DNA of 64,000 nucleotides, from the NCBI GenBank assembly GCA_002412865.1, contig DHVW01000007.1, positions 11,341-75,340 on the forward strand, written 5' to 3'. A model generated the notes under the pieces. The model searched no databases. It was not told where the DNA came from and saw nothing but the letters and a program-made list of their open reading frames with translations. Positions 9,716 to 18,769 of the stretch are shown here, in pieces; the stretch's first letter is position 1, and every line of letters begins with the position of its first letter. Source of the stretch: Sulfurovum sp. UBA5198 (GTDB lineage: Bacteria > Campylobacterota > Campylobacteria > Campylobacterales > Sulfurovaceae). The translations under genes and the position numbers were made by a program.

Positions 9716-10495
9716 CTAAAAATTAATCAATTCACTATCTCTGTTTTTAAATCTCATAACTTTTGTATAGCCAACTTCTTTTGCCAACGAAACCACCTCA
9801 TCATAACCATATCCTATATGTTCAACTTCGTGAGCATCAGAACTAAGCGTTATTGGAATATCAAGCTCATATGCCATCTCTAAAAGTCCTCTTGATGGAT
9901 ATACCTCGCCTATTGGCTTCCTGAGTCCTGAACTATTAAGCTCTATCACCATATTTGATTTTTTGATTGCTTTCATGGCATTTTTGCTTAATATTTTAAT
10001 ATCAATATTAGGCAAAAATTTAAAAACTTTAAGTAGATCAAGATGCCCCGCTATATCAAATAGTCCACTTTTTGCCATATTTTCAATAGCATTAAAATAG
10101 CTTTGCCATATCTCATCAATATCTCTATCCTTATATCTACCAATAAACTCTGGGTTATCAAATCCCCATTCGTCCAAAAAATGCACAGAACCAATGAGAT
10201 AATCAACTTTAGCCTTTAAGACCCTATCATCATGATATTTTGGTAGCCAATCTACTTCATAGCCAAGCAGTATCTCTATATTTTCAGCATATCTCTCTTT
10301 TGCATTTAGCACATCTTTTTCATAAAGACTCATCTCATCAAATCGAAGCCTATAATTCTCATCAAACTCCATAGGAGCATGTTCGCTAAATCCATATATA
10401 TTGATACCAAGCTCTATTGCTCTAGCTATAAACTCATCAATTGTACCATCAGCATGATTGCATCTAGTGGTGTGGTTATGTAAATCTATTCTCAT
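9716..10495 (-). CDS. PHP-domain histidinol-phosphatase (HisK type)
   Basis: A 259-aa PHP phosphoesterase. The metal site begins with DLHNHT (residues 4-9) and continues with CNHADGT, GFSEHAPM, GYEVDWLP, GSVHFLD, GHLDLLK and the C-terminal SSDAHEVEHIGYG. Size and motif spacing fit the histidinol-phosphatase branch of the PHP family, which dephosphorylates L-histidinol phosphate in histidine synthesis. Other small phosphate esters cannot be excluded. No his genes adjoin it, but his genes are often scattered in Campylobacterota. It is downstream of module A in the same direction. Confidence 0.8.
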   Translation of the reverse strand: MRIDLHNHTTRCNHADGTIDEFIARAIELGINIYGFSEHAPMEFDENYRLRFDEMSLYEKDVLNAKERYAENIEILLGYEVDWLPKYHDDRVLKAKVDYLIGSVHFLDEWGFDNPEFIGRYKDRDIDEIWQSYFNAIENMAKSGLFDIAGHLDLLKVFKFLPNIDIKILSKNAMKAIKKSNMVIELNSSGLRKPIGEVYPSRGLLEMAYELDIPITLSSDAHEVEHIGYGYDEVVSLAKEVGYTKVMRFKNRDSELINF

Positions 10496-10543
10496 TATTT
10501 TTCCATTATTGTATATTTTGTATTATACATTAAAAAAATGGCT

Positions 10544-10999
10544 TTAGAAATACTCTTTGAGTATTGAGGTAAAACTAGCTATTGTCTTATTGGCTTTAGA
10601 TATATACTCATCAAATATATGTTTACTAGCTGGAAATGCTTCACTTAGCTCTTCGTAAATTGCTATCTTGCCATCCATGTGTGCCTCTATTGCATCAAGC
10701 GTAATTATCATGGTATCTTTAGATACCGCATATTTCATCAACATCTCAAACATTCGTTTTCTAGGGTGTATTGACATAGACTCCCCAGCCTCTAATGCTA
10801 TCTCTTTGAGGTCAAGTCTAGATATATAAATACCACTATTAACGGGTGCAATTAGTAGTGCATAAAGGGCATCTGTGTATGTAGGGTAATCTATTAGATT
10901 TACGCTCTCATCACTGTCGCATTCTCCATTTACGCAAAAATCCTCTTTCGTTTTTAGATTATCAAAAGTGACTTTTAGCGACTCATATGTATTGTTCAT
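10544..10999 (-). CDS. Protein X1: unknown family, last gene of the TorD-ferredoxin unit
   Basis: A 151-aa soluble protein, mostly helical, not recognised as a named family. It is clearly related to the protein at 59660-60034: both share SGIYIS, an Asp two residues on, an IA/IG..G..M helix, an Arg, a run ending in Ala, and a late (F/Y)P-A-(K/R) segment before a Lys-Ala helix. The N-terminus adds an acidic stretch with Cys pair CVNGEC. Its ATG (10999) overlaps the stop of the ferredoxin gene (ATGA-type, 10996-10999). Its place after TorD and ferredoxin genes, and its paralogue's place beside an Mrp ATPase, suggest a role in metal-cofactor enzyme maturation. That is inference only. Confidence 0.6.
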   Translation of the reverse strand: MNNTYESLKVTFDNLKTKEDFCVNGECDSDESVNLIDYPTYTDALYALLIAPVNSGIYISRLDLKEIALEAGESMSIHPRKRMFEMLMKYAVSKDTMIITLDAIEAHMDGKIAIYEELSEAFPASKHIFDEYISKANKTIASFTSILKEYF

Positions 11000-12099
11000 T
11001 TGCTCTCCTCTAATTTTCTTGCATTTTGATGAAGCTGCGTGGCCTCATCTTCTTCTGTTTGACATCTTTGGCATGTAGTTTCATTATCTTTACAAGTGAA
11101 TTGATTGCCACACTCCACACATCTTTTGATATCAAACTTAGCTAATAGTCTCTGTGACGGCTCAAAGAACTCTCTTAATTCAAATGTTGGCTGAATATGA
11201 ATAGCATCAGGCTCACAAACATCATGACACAAATGACACTTCACACAAAGCATTGAATCAAAATTAATCTGTGAAAAATTACTAACACTTCCCAGCGCTC
11301 CAGTGGGGCATATACGATGACACATTTGGCAATTTGTACACTTCTCATCAATATATTTTTGTGAAGTAAATGATATATCTACACTCTCTATCGTCTCATA
11401 ATTCTGTGGCTTTGGTTCTCTTTTTAGAATTGCAAAAAGAAGCTTTCTCTTGTCTGGAATATTTTTGTTTTTGATTTTAGATATTATATTTGCATCAAAC
11501 TCAAATATCTTTAAATCATCAGAGGCAACTTGCTCATCAAACATCGCTTTTTGTCTTGCTAGTGATTCAGGTTTAAGTAGATTTAGAAAATCTCTTCTAG
11601 TACCACCTGCGGACTCTTTATCGCTGGGCTCTATTTGTAGATTTGCTGTATCTATTTTCTTGGTAGAAAATGTTGATAATATGAAATTTGCCTCTTGTAC
11701 ATTATGCATAATTTGAGGGTACAGAGTAGAAGCAATCTCACAACTACTGCAATGCCCAATGTCAAGATTGAGCTGTTGTTCGCTCCCTAAAGCTAGAGAT
11801 ACAAGCTCCTCTGCACTAAACAGTGATAAACACGGAATATTTGTTTTGCAAGATAGTACAGTTGGTGACTCAAAATGAGAAAAAGAAAAATTAATAGTAC
11901 TAAAATTAGATAACGAAAAAGCACTTGTGGGACAAACTCCTACGCACCCACCACACTCTACGCACATTTCTGGCGTAAAAGCTGGTAAATGTGGAGCAAA
12001 CTCAATAGCTTTTGTAGGGCAAATATCAATACATTTCGTGCAACCAGAAGCTATCGCACTAGCTCTAACACATGATGATAATTCTAGATTTAAACTCAT
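10996..12099 (-). CDS. Multi-cluster 4Fe-4S ferredoxin with C-terminal zinc ribbon (module A copy)
   Basis: A 367-aa cytoplasmic iron-sulfur protein with no N-terminal signal. Two 4Fe-4S motifs lie near the N-terminus (CTKCIDICP, CVECGGCVGVCP) and two more near residues 255-300 (CTNCQMCHRICP, CVKCHLCHDVCEP). A CSSCE motif lies between them, and a four-Cys ribbon (CVECGNQF..CQRC) closes the protein. A twin-arginine-like RRDFLNLL sits internally near residue 168. It is a full-length paralogue of the protein at 50244-51299, and both follow a TorD gene. A role as electron donor or cluster carrier for assembling the molybdoenzyme is inferred from this pairing. Confidence 0.8.
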   Translation of the reverse strand: MSLNLELSSCVRASAIASGCTKCIDICPTKAIEFAPHLPAFTPEMCVECGGCVGVCPTSAFSLSNFSTINFSFSHFESPTVLSCKTNIPCLSLFSAEELVSLALGSEQQLNLDIGHCSSCEIASTLYPQIMHNVQEANFILSTFSTKKIDTANLQIEPSDKESAGGTRRDFLNLLKPESLARQKAMFDEQVASDDLKIFEFDANIISKIKNKNIPDKRKLLFAILKREPKPQNYETIESVDISFTSQKYIDEKCTNCQMCHRICPTGALGSVSNFSQINFDSMLCVKCHLCHDVCEPDAIHIQPTFELREFFEPSQRLLAKFDIKRCVECGNQFTCKDNETTCQRCQTEEDEATQLHQNARKLEESK

Positions 12100-12108
12100 A
12101 ACTATCTT

Positions 12109-12732
12109 TTATGCTTTTATTATTGAGCTTAAATACTCATAATCACTAAGTAAGAATTCCAAAGCTAATTCTGCTCCATCATGATAAAGTGGAGTGGTTG
12201 CTTCTTTTTTCATATTCACTAGAAACATTGGAGCCCACTTTAGCAAATGGTCATCAAGAAATCCTTTTTGAATATATGCAAGCTCATTAATACCATCTGT
12301 GTCGTTTGCCTCGAATGCTTTCTTGGTTGCATTACACAAAATATGCATAAATTCTAATTCAACTCCCAGATGGTCAGCACTAACAACTCTAGCTTTTTCT
12401 AATTCAACTTTAAAATCAAGTGCATTATAAAGAGACATAAGTGGACTTACTCCTCCACTTTGTATCATCTGGTCTTCTTTTGTGTAAAAACTCTCATATG
12501 GCACTAGATGTAGTAAAAATAAATTAGCGTAATCTACATCATAATGCTGAGCTATTAACTCGCCACAGCTAAGTTTATCCCTTTTGTCCCATGAGGCATA
12601 ATGAGGCAATAGTGCTTTTAATGATTCATTCTCTTCGATGATTTTGAGGAACTCACAATCCACCTCACTAATCATTAGTCTAGATATTAACCCATATAGT
12701 GTTATTCTGTTTTCTATTTCTGTGATTGTCAT
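12109..12732 (-). CDS. TorD/DmsD-family molybdoenzyme chaperone (module A)
   Basis: A 207-aa all-helical protein of the TorD family, which binds the Tat signal and apo-form of a molybdoenzyme until cofactor is loaded. The N-terminal LYGLISRLMISEVDCEFL helix, the YANLFL segment, the conserved VPYESFYTKED block (Y/PYESVY in relatives) and the ADHLGVELEFMHIL block are the family pattern. The client is almost certainly the Tat-exported subunit encoded directly upstream (12808). It has its own -10-like TATAAT at 12762-12767, so it may be transcribed apart from the structural genes. Confidence 0.88.
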   Translation of the reverse strand: MTITEIENRITLYGLISRLMISEVDCEFLKIIEENESLKALLPHYASWDKRDKLSCGELIAQHYDVDYANLFLLHLVPYESFYTKEDQMIQSGGVSPLMSLYNALDFKVELEKARVVSADHLGVELEFMHILCNATKKAFEANDTDGINELAYIQKGFLDDHLLKWAPMFLVNMKKEATTPLYHDGAELALEFLLSDYEYLSSIIKA

Positions 12733-12761
12733 ATTGCTCTTTTTGTTTATGATTTGTAGTT

Positions 12762-12800
12762 ATTATATCAGAAGTTCTATTATGCCGTAGCATAACAGAA
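12762..12800 (-). promoter_or_regulatory. Gap between psrA-like gene and torD: hairpin plus -10 box
   Basis: On the minus strand a hairpin (12775-12800, a 6-bp GC-containing stem plus 4 bp beyond one mismatch) is followed by TATAAT at 12767-12762, about 30 bp before the torD start. The hairpin could end or stabilise the structural-gene transcript while the -10 box starts a separate chaperone transcript. Confidence 0.4.
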
Positions 12801-12807
12801 GTAGTGC

Positions 12808-15800
12808 TTATGGTGTTACATTAAAGCTATAAGCATTATCAGTTAGTCCCCATGCAGGGCGTTTGTAGTGCTTTGGTCTTCTGAGTTTATCTTCGCTCGT
12901 AAGAGGTCTTGTTAGCTTATCTCTCCATGCTTGATATATTTTCATATTATTTGCATAGTTTACATGAATATCACCAATAGTATCCTCTTCTCCAGCTAGC
13001 TCAATAGATACTTTTTGATGCCATGCATGATTTCCAGCTATTGGGTCTGGCTGACATGGTGCAACAGCATTTTGCCATGCCCCGCTAAGTCCATCCCACC
13101 AAATATTGTCAACATCTTTATTGAACTCTTTAAACTGCCAACTATCTTTTCTCTCTAGCATGCCTTTATCAATTCCTTGTTTCGGCTTTAGTGTACCAGT
13201 AGTGCCATCCATGCTCATGTCAAATAGTGGAGCCCCAAGACCCATTACGCCTAGAGGCTGCGAAAATCCAGGGATATCTACTGAATTTTTAAGCTTCCAT
13301 CTGCCTGCATGATGCGAACATGCCAAAGTACCAGGTAAAATTCCCTCAGTAGGAACAGCCATAGCTATAAAGTATCCACTCACAAGTCCGCTAACTGTAT
13401 CACTAATAGTAACTTTTATCTTATCTTCTCTTTTTATACCTAGTCTTGTTGCATCTTTTGTTGCAATCCATATTGGATTGTGATTTTGAGATATTTCCAT
13501 AAGATGTTTAGAGTTCACACTTCTAGTATGAATATTATATGGCAATCTATAAATAGTATTTAGTGCAAAATCGTTATCATTTTTCATATATTGATGGTGG
13601 ACTTGACTAACTAAATGAATCATCTTGTCTCTTTGACCTTGATTTAGAGGATAGAATGGTACAGCATACTCAGCCCATTTCCAATCTTTCATAAACTGAG
13701 CAAAAACTTCAAGCTTACGACTAGGTGTTCTAAACCCTTCTATTTTTTTGCCATCCATAACAAGACCTATTGATTTCTCATCTTCACTATCATGTATTTT
13801 TGCTTTTACAATCGCACCATCAACTCTCATAGTAGAAGCATCAAACTTCATATGTTGAGCATGAATGATACCTTCATGAGCCACAAGCTCTTTCTCTTGA
13901 GGTCTGTATACATCTTTTTCCTCAAGCCAAGTACCCATATCTCTGAGCATCTCATAGTTTGGATATTTACTATTAGCATATTTTGGATTGTGTTTTGCTT
14001 CGTGTGCCAAATTATGCAAATTCTCAAATGCTGCATTGTACCATTCTGCAATAGTTACACATCTTGTTGGATCTTCTTTTGATGCCCAATGGTCTCTAGC
14101 CCCAAGACTACCGTCAGGGTCAATATAATGCACCATCATATTTGCCCAAAACTCAACCTCTTCCCAAATCTCACCAAGACCACTAGCCATGTGTGCTTCT
14201 AATGTTCCTCTTGTAGGATCTTTTGGTTTCCAGCCCATTTTTTCCAATGCTACTCTGAGAGCTGGTTGTCTAAATCCTATGAATACAGCTGGCTTAATAG
14301 GCTCACTATGTTGGTCATGTCGCTCACCACTTAGCCCCACAGGCAAGATATAGTCGCAATACCAGTTAGTCTCAGACCAAGTTGGAGAGAGATTAAATGT
14401 AAGCTCCATCTTGTCTTCTCTTTTCATGCACTCTATCCATCTAAAGCCATCTGGATTGATCCAAACTGGATTATATTGTCTTGGCATATAAACTGCTAGT
14501 TTACTAGGTATTTTAAGCCCCCTTGCGTTCCATTTATCTCTCCACTCGTCATCCATCAGATAATGAGGAAGTAAGAAGCTAGGGTCATAAGTACATAAAG
14601 GCATCTCAGGTGGATACTCTAGCTCGTTCCACACATCCAGCTTGGCTGGTTTTTTCCCTGCAACAGTAGCGGCGTCTCCCTTGCCGTTAACGGCCACTTC
14701 GTGCCAATCTACAAAGCTAATTCCACCCTTGTCTCCAGCCATAGAACCACGCAAAGTAAGCACAAAGAATCCAGCTTTAGTGTTCATCCAGCCACCACGA
14801 TGCCCAACTGTTCCAGCTCTCCAAAAGAATGAAGCCACTTTGTCCTCAGCATCAATAAACATCTCAAAGAGTTTTTCAAGAGTTCGTGCCTCTACTCTAC
14901 ACTCTTTAGCTGTAAACTCAAGCGTAAATGGAGCATACATTTTTTTCATAAGCTCTATAAAATCTTCATAGCTCTCACCAGTTGGTACTTCACTTATAAT
15001 GCCTTCACTTTTCATAAATTCAAGATGAGCTTTATCTTTCATAAGAACATCCCAGTTTGTCCATTTTTTGACAAACTCATGTTTTACAAGGTCGTTTCCA
15101 TTTTTATCTTTTTCATTAAATATTCTATTGGCAAGGTGCAAGTATAAAGCAGCCTCCGTACCCGGCCAAATAGGAACCCATAAATCAGCCATACCAGCTG
15201 AGTTTGACATTCTAGGGTCCATCACTACTAGCTTAGCACCTTTTCTTCTAGCGTCTGCTATCAGTCCTGCCGCTGCTTGGAAATAGTGACCAGCATCGGC
15301 TGCGTGTGAAGATTGCAAAAATATCAATTTACTATTAGCCCAATCTGTTGAGTTTCTATCAGTACCTGCATATTGATGTGTTCCAGCTCTCGCTCCAGCA
15401 CTACATATATTTGTATGTGAACCATAGCCATCAACCCCAAGCGACGCTGCAATTCTGTACCCAAAACCACTCTCATTTGGTCTACCCACATGATACACTA
15501 TTGATTTTTTAGATATTTCATCGCCTACTTTAAGGGTGTCATGTATTTTTTTACCAATAGCACTCATAGCCTGATCCCATGAGGTTCTTACCCATTTGCC
15601 CTCACCTCTTTTGCTTCCATCAGCTCTTTTCAAAGGAAAAGGGATTCTATCTGGGTCATACATTTGAGATAATGTTGCGTATCCTTTAGCACAGTTTCTG
15701 CCACGGCTACCGTAGTGCAGAGGATTTCCCATATATTTTCTGACTTTTAAATCTTTTGGGTCTTTTGATTTTTTATAATCCCCGATTTCCACCCAAGCTG

Positions 15801-16158
15801 TTAGTCCACATAGTGCTTCGCAGTTATTACAAATAGTTGGTACAAGCATATACTCGTTCTCTTTGATACCATCAGGATTACTTTCGCTTCTCACACCATT
15901 TCTCTCTGTACCGCCTCGTTTCCAGTCGTCACCATCTAGCTCTTTATAGCTATCCCAATTTGCAAAAGGAGGATAAAATGAAAGTTCGCCACCTTTGGTT
16001 GCGACATTTGGTTCGGTTGCAAATGCAGGAGTGTCTACAATCGTCTCAAACACACCTTTTACAAGTACTGCTCCAGCAGCAGTATATGCCGTTCCTTTTA
16101 AAAAGCTTCTTCTGCTCTCTAAAAATATCGGTTTTTTTATATCTATTTTCTTTGTCAT
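12808..16158 (-). CDS. Periplasmic molybdopterin oxidoreductase catalytic subunit (PsrA/TtrA-like)
   Basis: An 1116-aa DMSO-reductase-family enzyme exported by Tat (SRRSFLKG, residues 15-22). The FS0 4Fe-4S ligands are C110, C113, C117 and C156 (CNNCEALC...GRNCAKG). The probable Mo ligand is C252 in NICSAGARAG. Together with the ferredoxin and NrfD subunits encoded upstream it forms a complex-iron-sulfur enzyme facing the periplasm and coupled to quinone. At 1116 aa it is far longer than polysulfide or thiosulfate reductase subunits (~760 aa) and nearer to tetrathionate reductase TtrA. SoeA-like enzymes lack a Tat signal. Polysulfide, tetrathionate, thiosulfate or sulfite are all possible substrates. 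Confidence 0.85.
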   Translation of the reverse strand: MTKKIDIKKPIFLESRRSFLKGTAYTAAGAVLVKGVFETIVDTPAFATEPNVATKGGELSFYPPFANWDSYKELDGDDWKRGGTERNGVRSESNPDGIKENEYMLVPTICNNCEALCGLTAWVEIGDYKKSKDPKDLKVRKYMGNPLHYGSRGRNCAKGYATLSQMYDPDRIPFPLKRADGSKRGEGKWVRTSWDQAMSAIGKKIHDTLKVGDEISKKSIVYHVGRPNESGFGYRIAASLGVDGYGSHTNICSAGARAGTHQYAGTDRNSTDWANSKLIFLQSSHAADAGHYFQAAAGLIADARRKGAKLVVMDPRMSNSAGMADLWVPIWPGTEAALYLHLANRIFNEKDKNGNDLVKHEFVKKWTNWDVLMKDKAHLEFMKSEGIISEVPTGESYEDFIELMKKMYAPFTLEFTAKECRVEARTLEKLFEMFIDAEDKVASFFWRAGTVGHRGGWMNTKAGFFVLTLRGSMAGDKGGISFVDWHEVAVNGKGDAATVAGKKPAKLDVWNELEYPPEMPLCTYDPSFLLPHYLMDDEWRDKWNARGLKIPSKLAVYMPRQYNPVWINPDGFRWIECMKREDKMELTFNLSPTWSETNWYCDYILPVGLSGERHDQHSEPIKPAVFIGFRQPALRVALEKMGWKPKDPTRGTLEAHMASGLGEIWEEVEFWANMMVHYIDPDGSLGARDHWASKEDPTRCVTIAEWYNAAFENLHNLAHEAKHNPKYANSKYPNYEMLRDMGTWLEEKDVYRPQEKELVAHEGIIHAQHMKFDASTMRVDGAIVKAKIHDSEDEKSIGLVMDGKKIEGFRTPSRKLEVFAQFMKDWKWAEYAVPFYPLNQGQRDKMIHLVSQVHHQYMKNDNDFALNTIYRLPYNIHTRSVNSKHLMEISQNHNPIWIATKDATRLGIKREDKIKVTISDTVSGLVSGYFIAMAVPTEGILPGTLACSHHAGRWKLKNSVDIPGFSQPLGVMGLGAPLFDMSMDGTTGTLKPKQGIDKGMLERKDSWQFKEFNKDVDNIWWDGLSGAWQNAVAPCQPDPIAGNHAWHQKVSIELAGEEDTIGDIHVNYANNMKIYQAWRDKLTRPLTSEDKLRRPKHYKRPAWGLTDNAYSFNVTP

Positions 16159-16168
16159 TCTGTTCTCC

Positions 16169-17116
16169 TTAGCTTAACGGTAGTAGTTGTGGGATTTTTA
16201 GCCATACATCTTTTGCAAAATACAAGCCAATTAATGCTAGTATCCCCGCAAATCTTAGAAGTGTGTAATTATCCTCTTTTACGGAAGTAGTTACTAGTGC
16301 GAATGGAATAATATATCCCACTATCATGGCAAACCAAAATTCAAAACTATACGAGCCTCCAAGATGGATAAATGCTAGTGTAGCCTCTACTTCGCTATTT
16401 TTGAATGAAAAGAAATATTCACCCATATATAAAGTGAAGCTAATAGCAACTGTAACAGCTAGTATCATTGCTATTCTGGCTCTAGGTTCTTTGCCCCATG
16501 ACTCAGCCACAATAAGTAGCGTTGCACTTCCAGCCATAATAGCTGCAAGCATCATTTGTGCCATCTCAATAGGTGCTTCCCATAGGCCTCTTGCACTTGA
16601 TTGTGCCATAATTATAGCTGTATACATAGTAACAGGTAGAGCTAGAAATACAATATATGGTAATAGTTTTTCATATAATCCACTGTTTGCTCTTACTTTT
16701 TTAGCCGTCTTGTTGCTCCTAAGTAGATTAGGCATATAATCAAGCAACCCAATAGCTGCCAATAGTGTAACAAGCCCCGTAAATAGACTAGCCATCCATG
16801 CTCCTACTGTAATTGCACTTGTAAAGTGTGGATGAAAAAATATATTTACCATTCTAAGCGGTTGATGTAAATCTAAAAGAGTAAATAATAAAAATACATT
16901 TAACGCAACAAAAGATATAATAGGCATTAGCCATCTAACATTTGGTATTTTATCCTTGCTATATTTATAAAGCATATATGCACCAACCATAATTACACCA
17001 GTACCGATACTCTTCGCCCACATATTTAGAGTAATCATCCAACCCCAAACAATACCATTTAAAGCCACATCAAATGAGACAACGGCGTGCGTTGCTGCTA
17101 CTGTACTCTCTACCAT
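16169..17116 (-). CDS. NrfD/PsrC-type membrane anchor subunit
   Basis: A 315-aa polytopic protein with about eight or nine membrane helices. It carries quinone-site-type features of NrfD/PsrC proteins, for example DLHQPLRMVNIFFHPH after the third helix and the short acidic EAPIEMAQM turn. It should exchange electrons between menaquinone and the Fe-S subunit. Its start codon shares one base with the stop of the upstream ferredoxin gene (TAATG at 17116), and only 10 bp separate it from the catalytic subunit gene, so the three are one operon in the order B-C-A. No haem-ligand pattern is evident. Confidence 0.88.
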   Translation of the reverse strand: MVESTVAATHAVVSFDVALNGIVWGWMITLNMWAKSIGTGVIMVGAYMLYKYSKDKIPNVRWLMPIISFVALNVFLLFTLLDLHQPLRMVNIFFHPHFTSAITVGAWMASLFTGLVTLLAAIGLLDYMPNLLRSNKTAKKVRANSGLYEKLLPYIVFLALPVTMYTAIIMAQSSARGLWEAPIEMAQMMLAAIMAGSATLLIVAESWGKEPRARIAMILAVTVAISFTLYMGEYFFSFKNSEVEATLAFIHLGGSYSFEFWFAMIVGYIIPFALVTTSVKEDNYTLLRFAGILALIGLYFAKDVWLKIPQLLPLS

Positions 17117-17868
17117 TAGTGTTCCCCTTTGTTGCTATCTTTTTTATTGCTTTCCATTCCAGCAAAACCAGTATTATCCAAATGATCATGTCCAAAGATT
17201 GGAGTCAAGAATCTATCTAGCATTGAGTGATTCGGGTCACCAACTGTATCAAGATGAGTGATATTTGTAAATAAGCTATAACCCTCGATTCGCTGGTGTG
17301 CTAAAGGATTTAAAGTTTGATTTCCACCACCTACATAATAGTGTTTAGGATTTGTATGTTTTTCAGGTTTTCTAACCTGAACTCCACCTTGGTGTTCCAT
17401 TATGTATCTTGAAATGTGGCTATCTTTGTTATCAATATCTCCGAATATATTAGCCTCAACAGGACAAGCTACCACGCATGCTGGCATCATTCCGCCCTCA
17501 ACCCTATGAGCACAATATGTACATTTATCAGCCGTATTTGTCTCAGGGTTCATATATATAGCATCATAAGGACACGCCATAATACAGCCAGCACAACCTA
17601 TACATCTACTACTATCTATATTTACTATTCCGTTTGGTAAATAGTGAAGAGCTGAAACTGGACATATTTTTTCACATGGTGCATCTTCGCAATGGTTACA
17701 ACGCATAGGCGTAAAACTTCGTGATGTATCAGGGAAAACACCTATATCTACATATTTTACCTTTAGTCTCCATGATGCTAGAGGCACTTCATTTTCTACC
17801 TTACAGGCTATTTCACAACCCTTGCACCCCATACATAGGTTTAGATCAACCAAAAATCCTAATTTCAT
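17116..17868 (-). CDS. 4Fe-4S ferredoxin subunit (PsrB/TtrB/NrfC-like)
   Basis: A 250-aa electron-transfer subunit with four 4Fe-4S motifs: CMGCKGCEIAC, CNHCEDAPCEKICP, CIGCAGCIMACP and CTYCAHR...CVVACP. It relays electrons between the catalytic and NrfD subunits at the periplasmic face and has no signal of its own, so it is probably carried out with the Tat subunit. A longer frame reaches 17907, but GGAGAG lies 3 bases before the ATG at 17868 and the family normally begins MK/MR-GFLVDL-type, so 17868 is taken as start. The His/Asn-rich C-terminal tail of ~70 residues is not standard. Confidence 0.9.
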   Translation of the reverse strand: MKLGFLVDLNLCMGCKGCEIACKVENEVPLASWRLKVKYVDIGVFPDTSRSFTPMRCNHCEDAPCEKICPVSALHYLPNGIVNIDSSRCIGCAGCIMACPYDAIYMNPETNTADKCTYCAHRVEGGMMPACVVACPVEANIFGDIDNKDSHISRYIMEHQGGVQVRKPEKHTNPKHYYVGGGNQTLNPLAHQRIEGYSLFTNITHLDTVGDPNHSMLDRFLTPIFGHDHLDNTGFAGMESNKKDSNKGEH

Positions 17869-18129
17869 AGACTCTCCTCGTTTAGCTTTAGTTATTGATA
17901 TATGCAATTACAATATCTTACCTGCATAGTATAGTTGAAATCTTATTAAAAAAGATATAGTTTTAGTATAAAATAAGAAAATATTATCTATCTTGAGTAA
18001 AAAAGAATATATTGCATTAATAATGATGAACGAATCATGCAGTTATTTTGCTAATTATCACTATACATCTTGCTATTAACTTCATATTGTTATAATTGCA
18101 ACAATATTAAACAATAAAAAGGTTACAAA
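17869..18129. promoter_or_regulatory. Divergent intergenic region, module A / dcd
   Basis: A 261-bp AT-rich gap. On the minus strand a TATACT-like -10 for module A lies near 17925-17930. On the plus strand TATAAT at 18091-18096 is a good -10 for dcd, about 33 bp before its ATG; it is embedded in ATTGTT-N8-AACAAT. No tRNA, small ORF or long palindrome was seen. Confidence 0.45.
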
Positions 18130-18693
18130 ATGGGATTAAAATCAGATAAATGGATACGAGAAAAATCTCTAAAAGAGGAGATGATAGCTCCATTTTGTGA
18201 AGCACTCGTAGGCGAGGGTGTAGTTAGTTATGGACTTAGTAGCTATGGATATGACATACGAGTGAGCAATGAGTTTAAAATATTTACAAACATAAATGCT
18301 CAAGTAGTTGACCCAAAAGATTTTGACGATGCCAATGTAGTGGATTTCGTAGGTGATGTATGCATCGTCCCACCGAACTCATTTGCACTTGCTAGAACCA
18401 TAGAGTATTTCAAAATGCCAAGCGATACTCTAGCAATATGCTTAGGCAAAAGTACATACGCAAGGTGTGGTATTATTGTCAATGTCACACCATTTGAGCC
18501 TGGGTTTGAGGGACATATTACCATTGAAATATCAAATACAACTCCGCTTCCTGCTAAAATTTATGCCAACGAAGGCATCGCTCAAGTGTTATTTTTACAA
18601 GGCGACGAACAGTGCGAAACCACATACAGCGACCGCAAAGGCAAATATCAAAAACAAGAGGGAATAACTCTGCCAAGGATTTTGAAAAAATAA
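18130..18693 (+). CDS. dcd: dCTP deaminase
   Basis: A 187-aa trimeric deaminase converting dCTP to dUTP for thymidylate synthesis. It starts MGLKSDKWIRE. SSYGYDIRVSNEF lies near residue 38, and the active-site segment CLGKSTYARCGI (~100-112) is followed by TPFEPGFEGHITIEI, with the catalytic Glu in FEGH. Length matches bacterial Dcd. RBS AAAAGG precedes the ATG and a TATAAT lies at 18091-18096. It stands alone, and the restriction island at 18751-20572 begins ~60 bp after it. Confidence 0.95.
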   Translation: MGLKSDKWIREKSLKEEMIAPFCEALVGEGVVSYGLSSYGYDIRVSNEFKIFTNINAQVVDPKDFDDANVVDFVGDVCIVPPNSFALARTIEYFKMPSDTLAICLGKSTYARCGIIVNVTPFEPGFEGHITIEISNTTPLPAKIYANEGIAQVLFLQGDEQCETTYSDRKGKYQKQEGITLPRILKK

Positions 18694-18750
18694 TTGAATT
18701 AAATAGCTTTGCCCCATAACCAACAGGGAGTCTACTGAATTCACAAGTTA

Positions 18751-18769
18751 TCACACTTTATCAATCCAC
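18751..18769. repeat. 19-bp direct repeat, left end of restriction island
   Basis: The 19-mer TCACACTTTATCAATCCAC here is identical to 20554-20572, the last 19 bases of asnB. The bases on either side of the two copies differ, so the match is exactly 19 bp. The methyltransferase remnant runs straight into this copy and takes its stop codon (18761-18763) from it. Inserted DNA therefore runs from 18770 to 20553. Confidence 0.85.
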
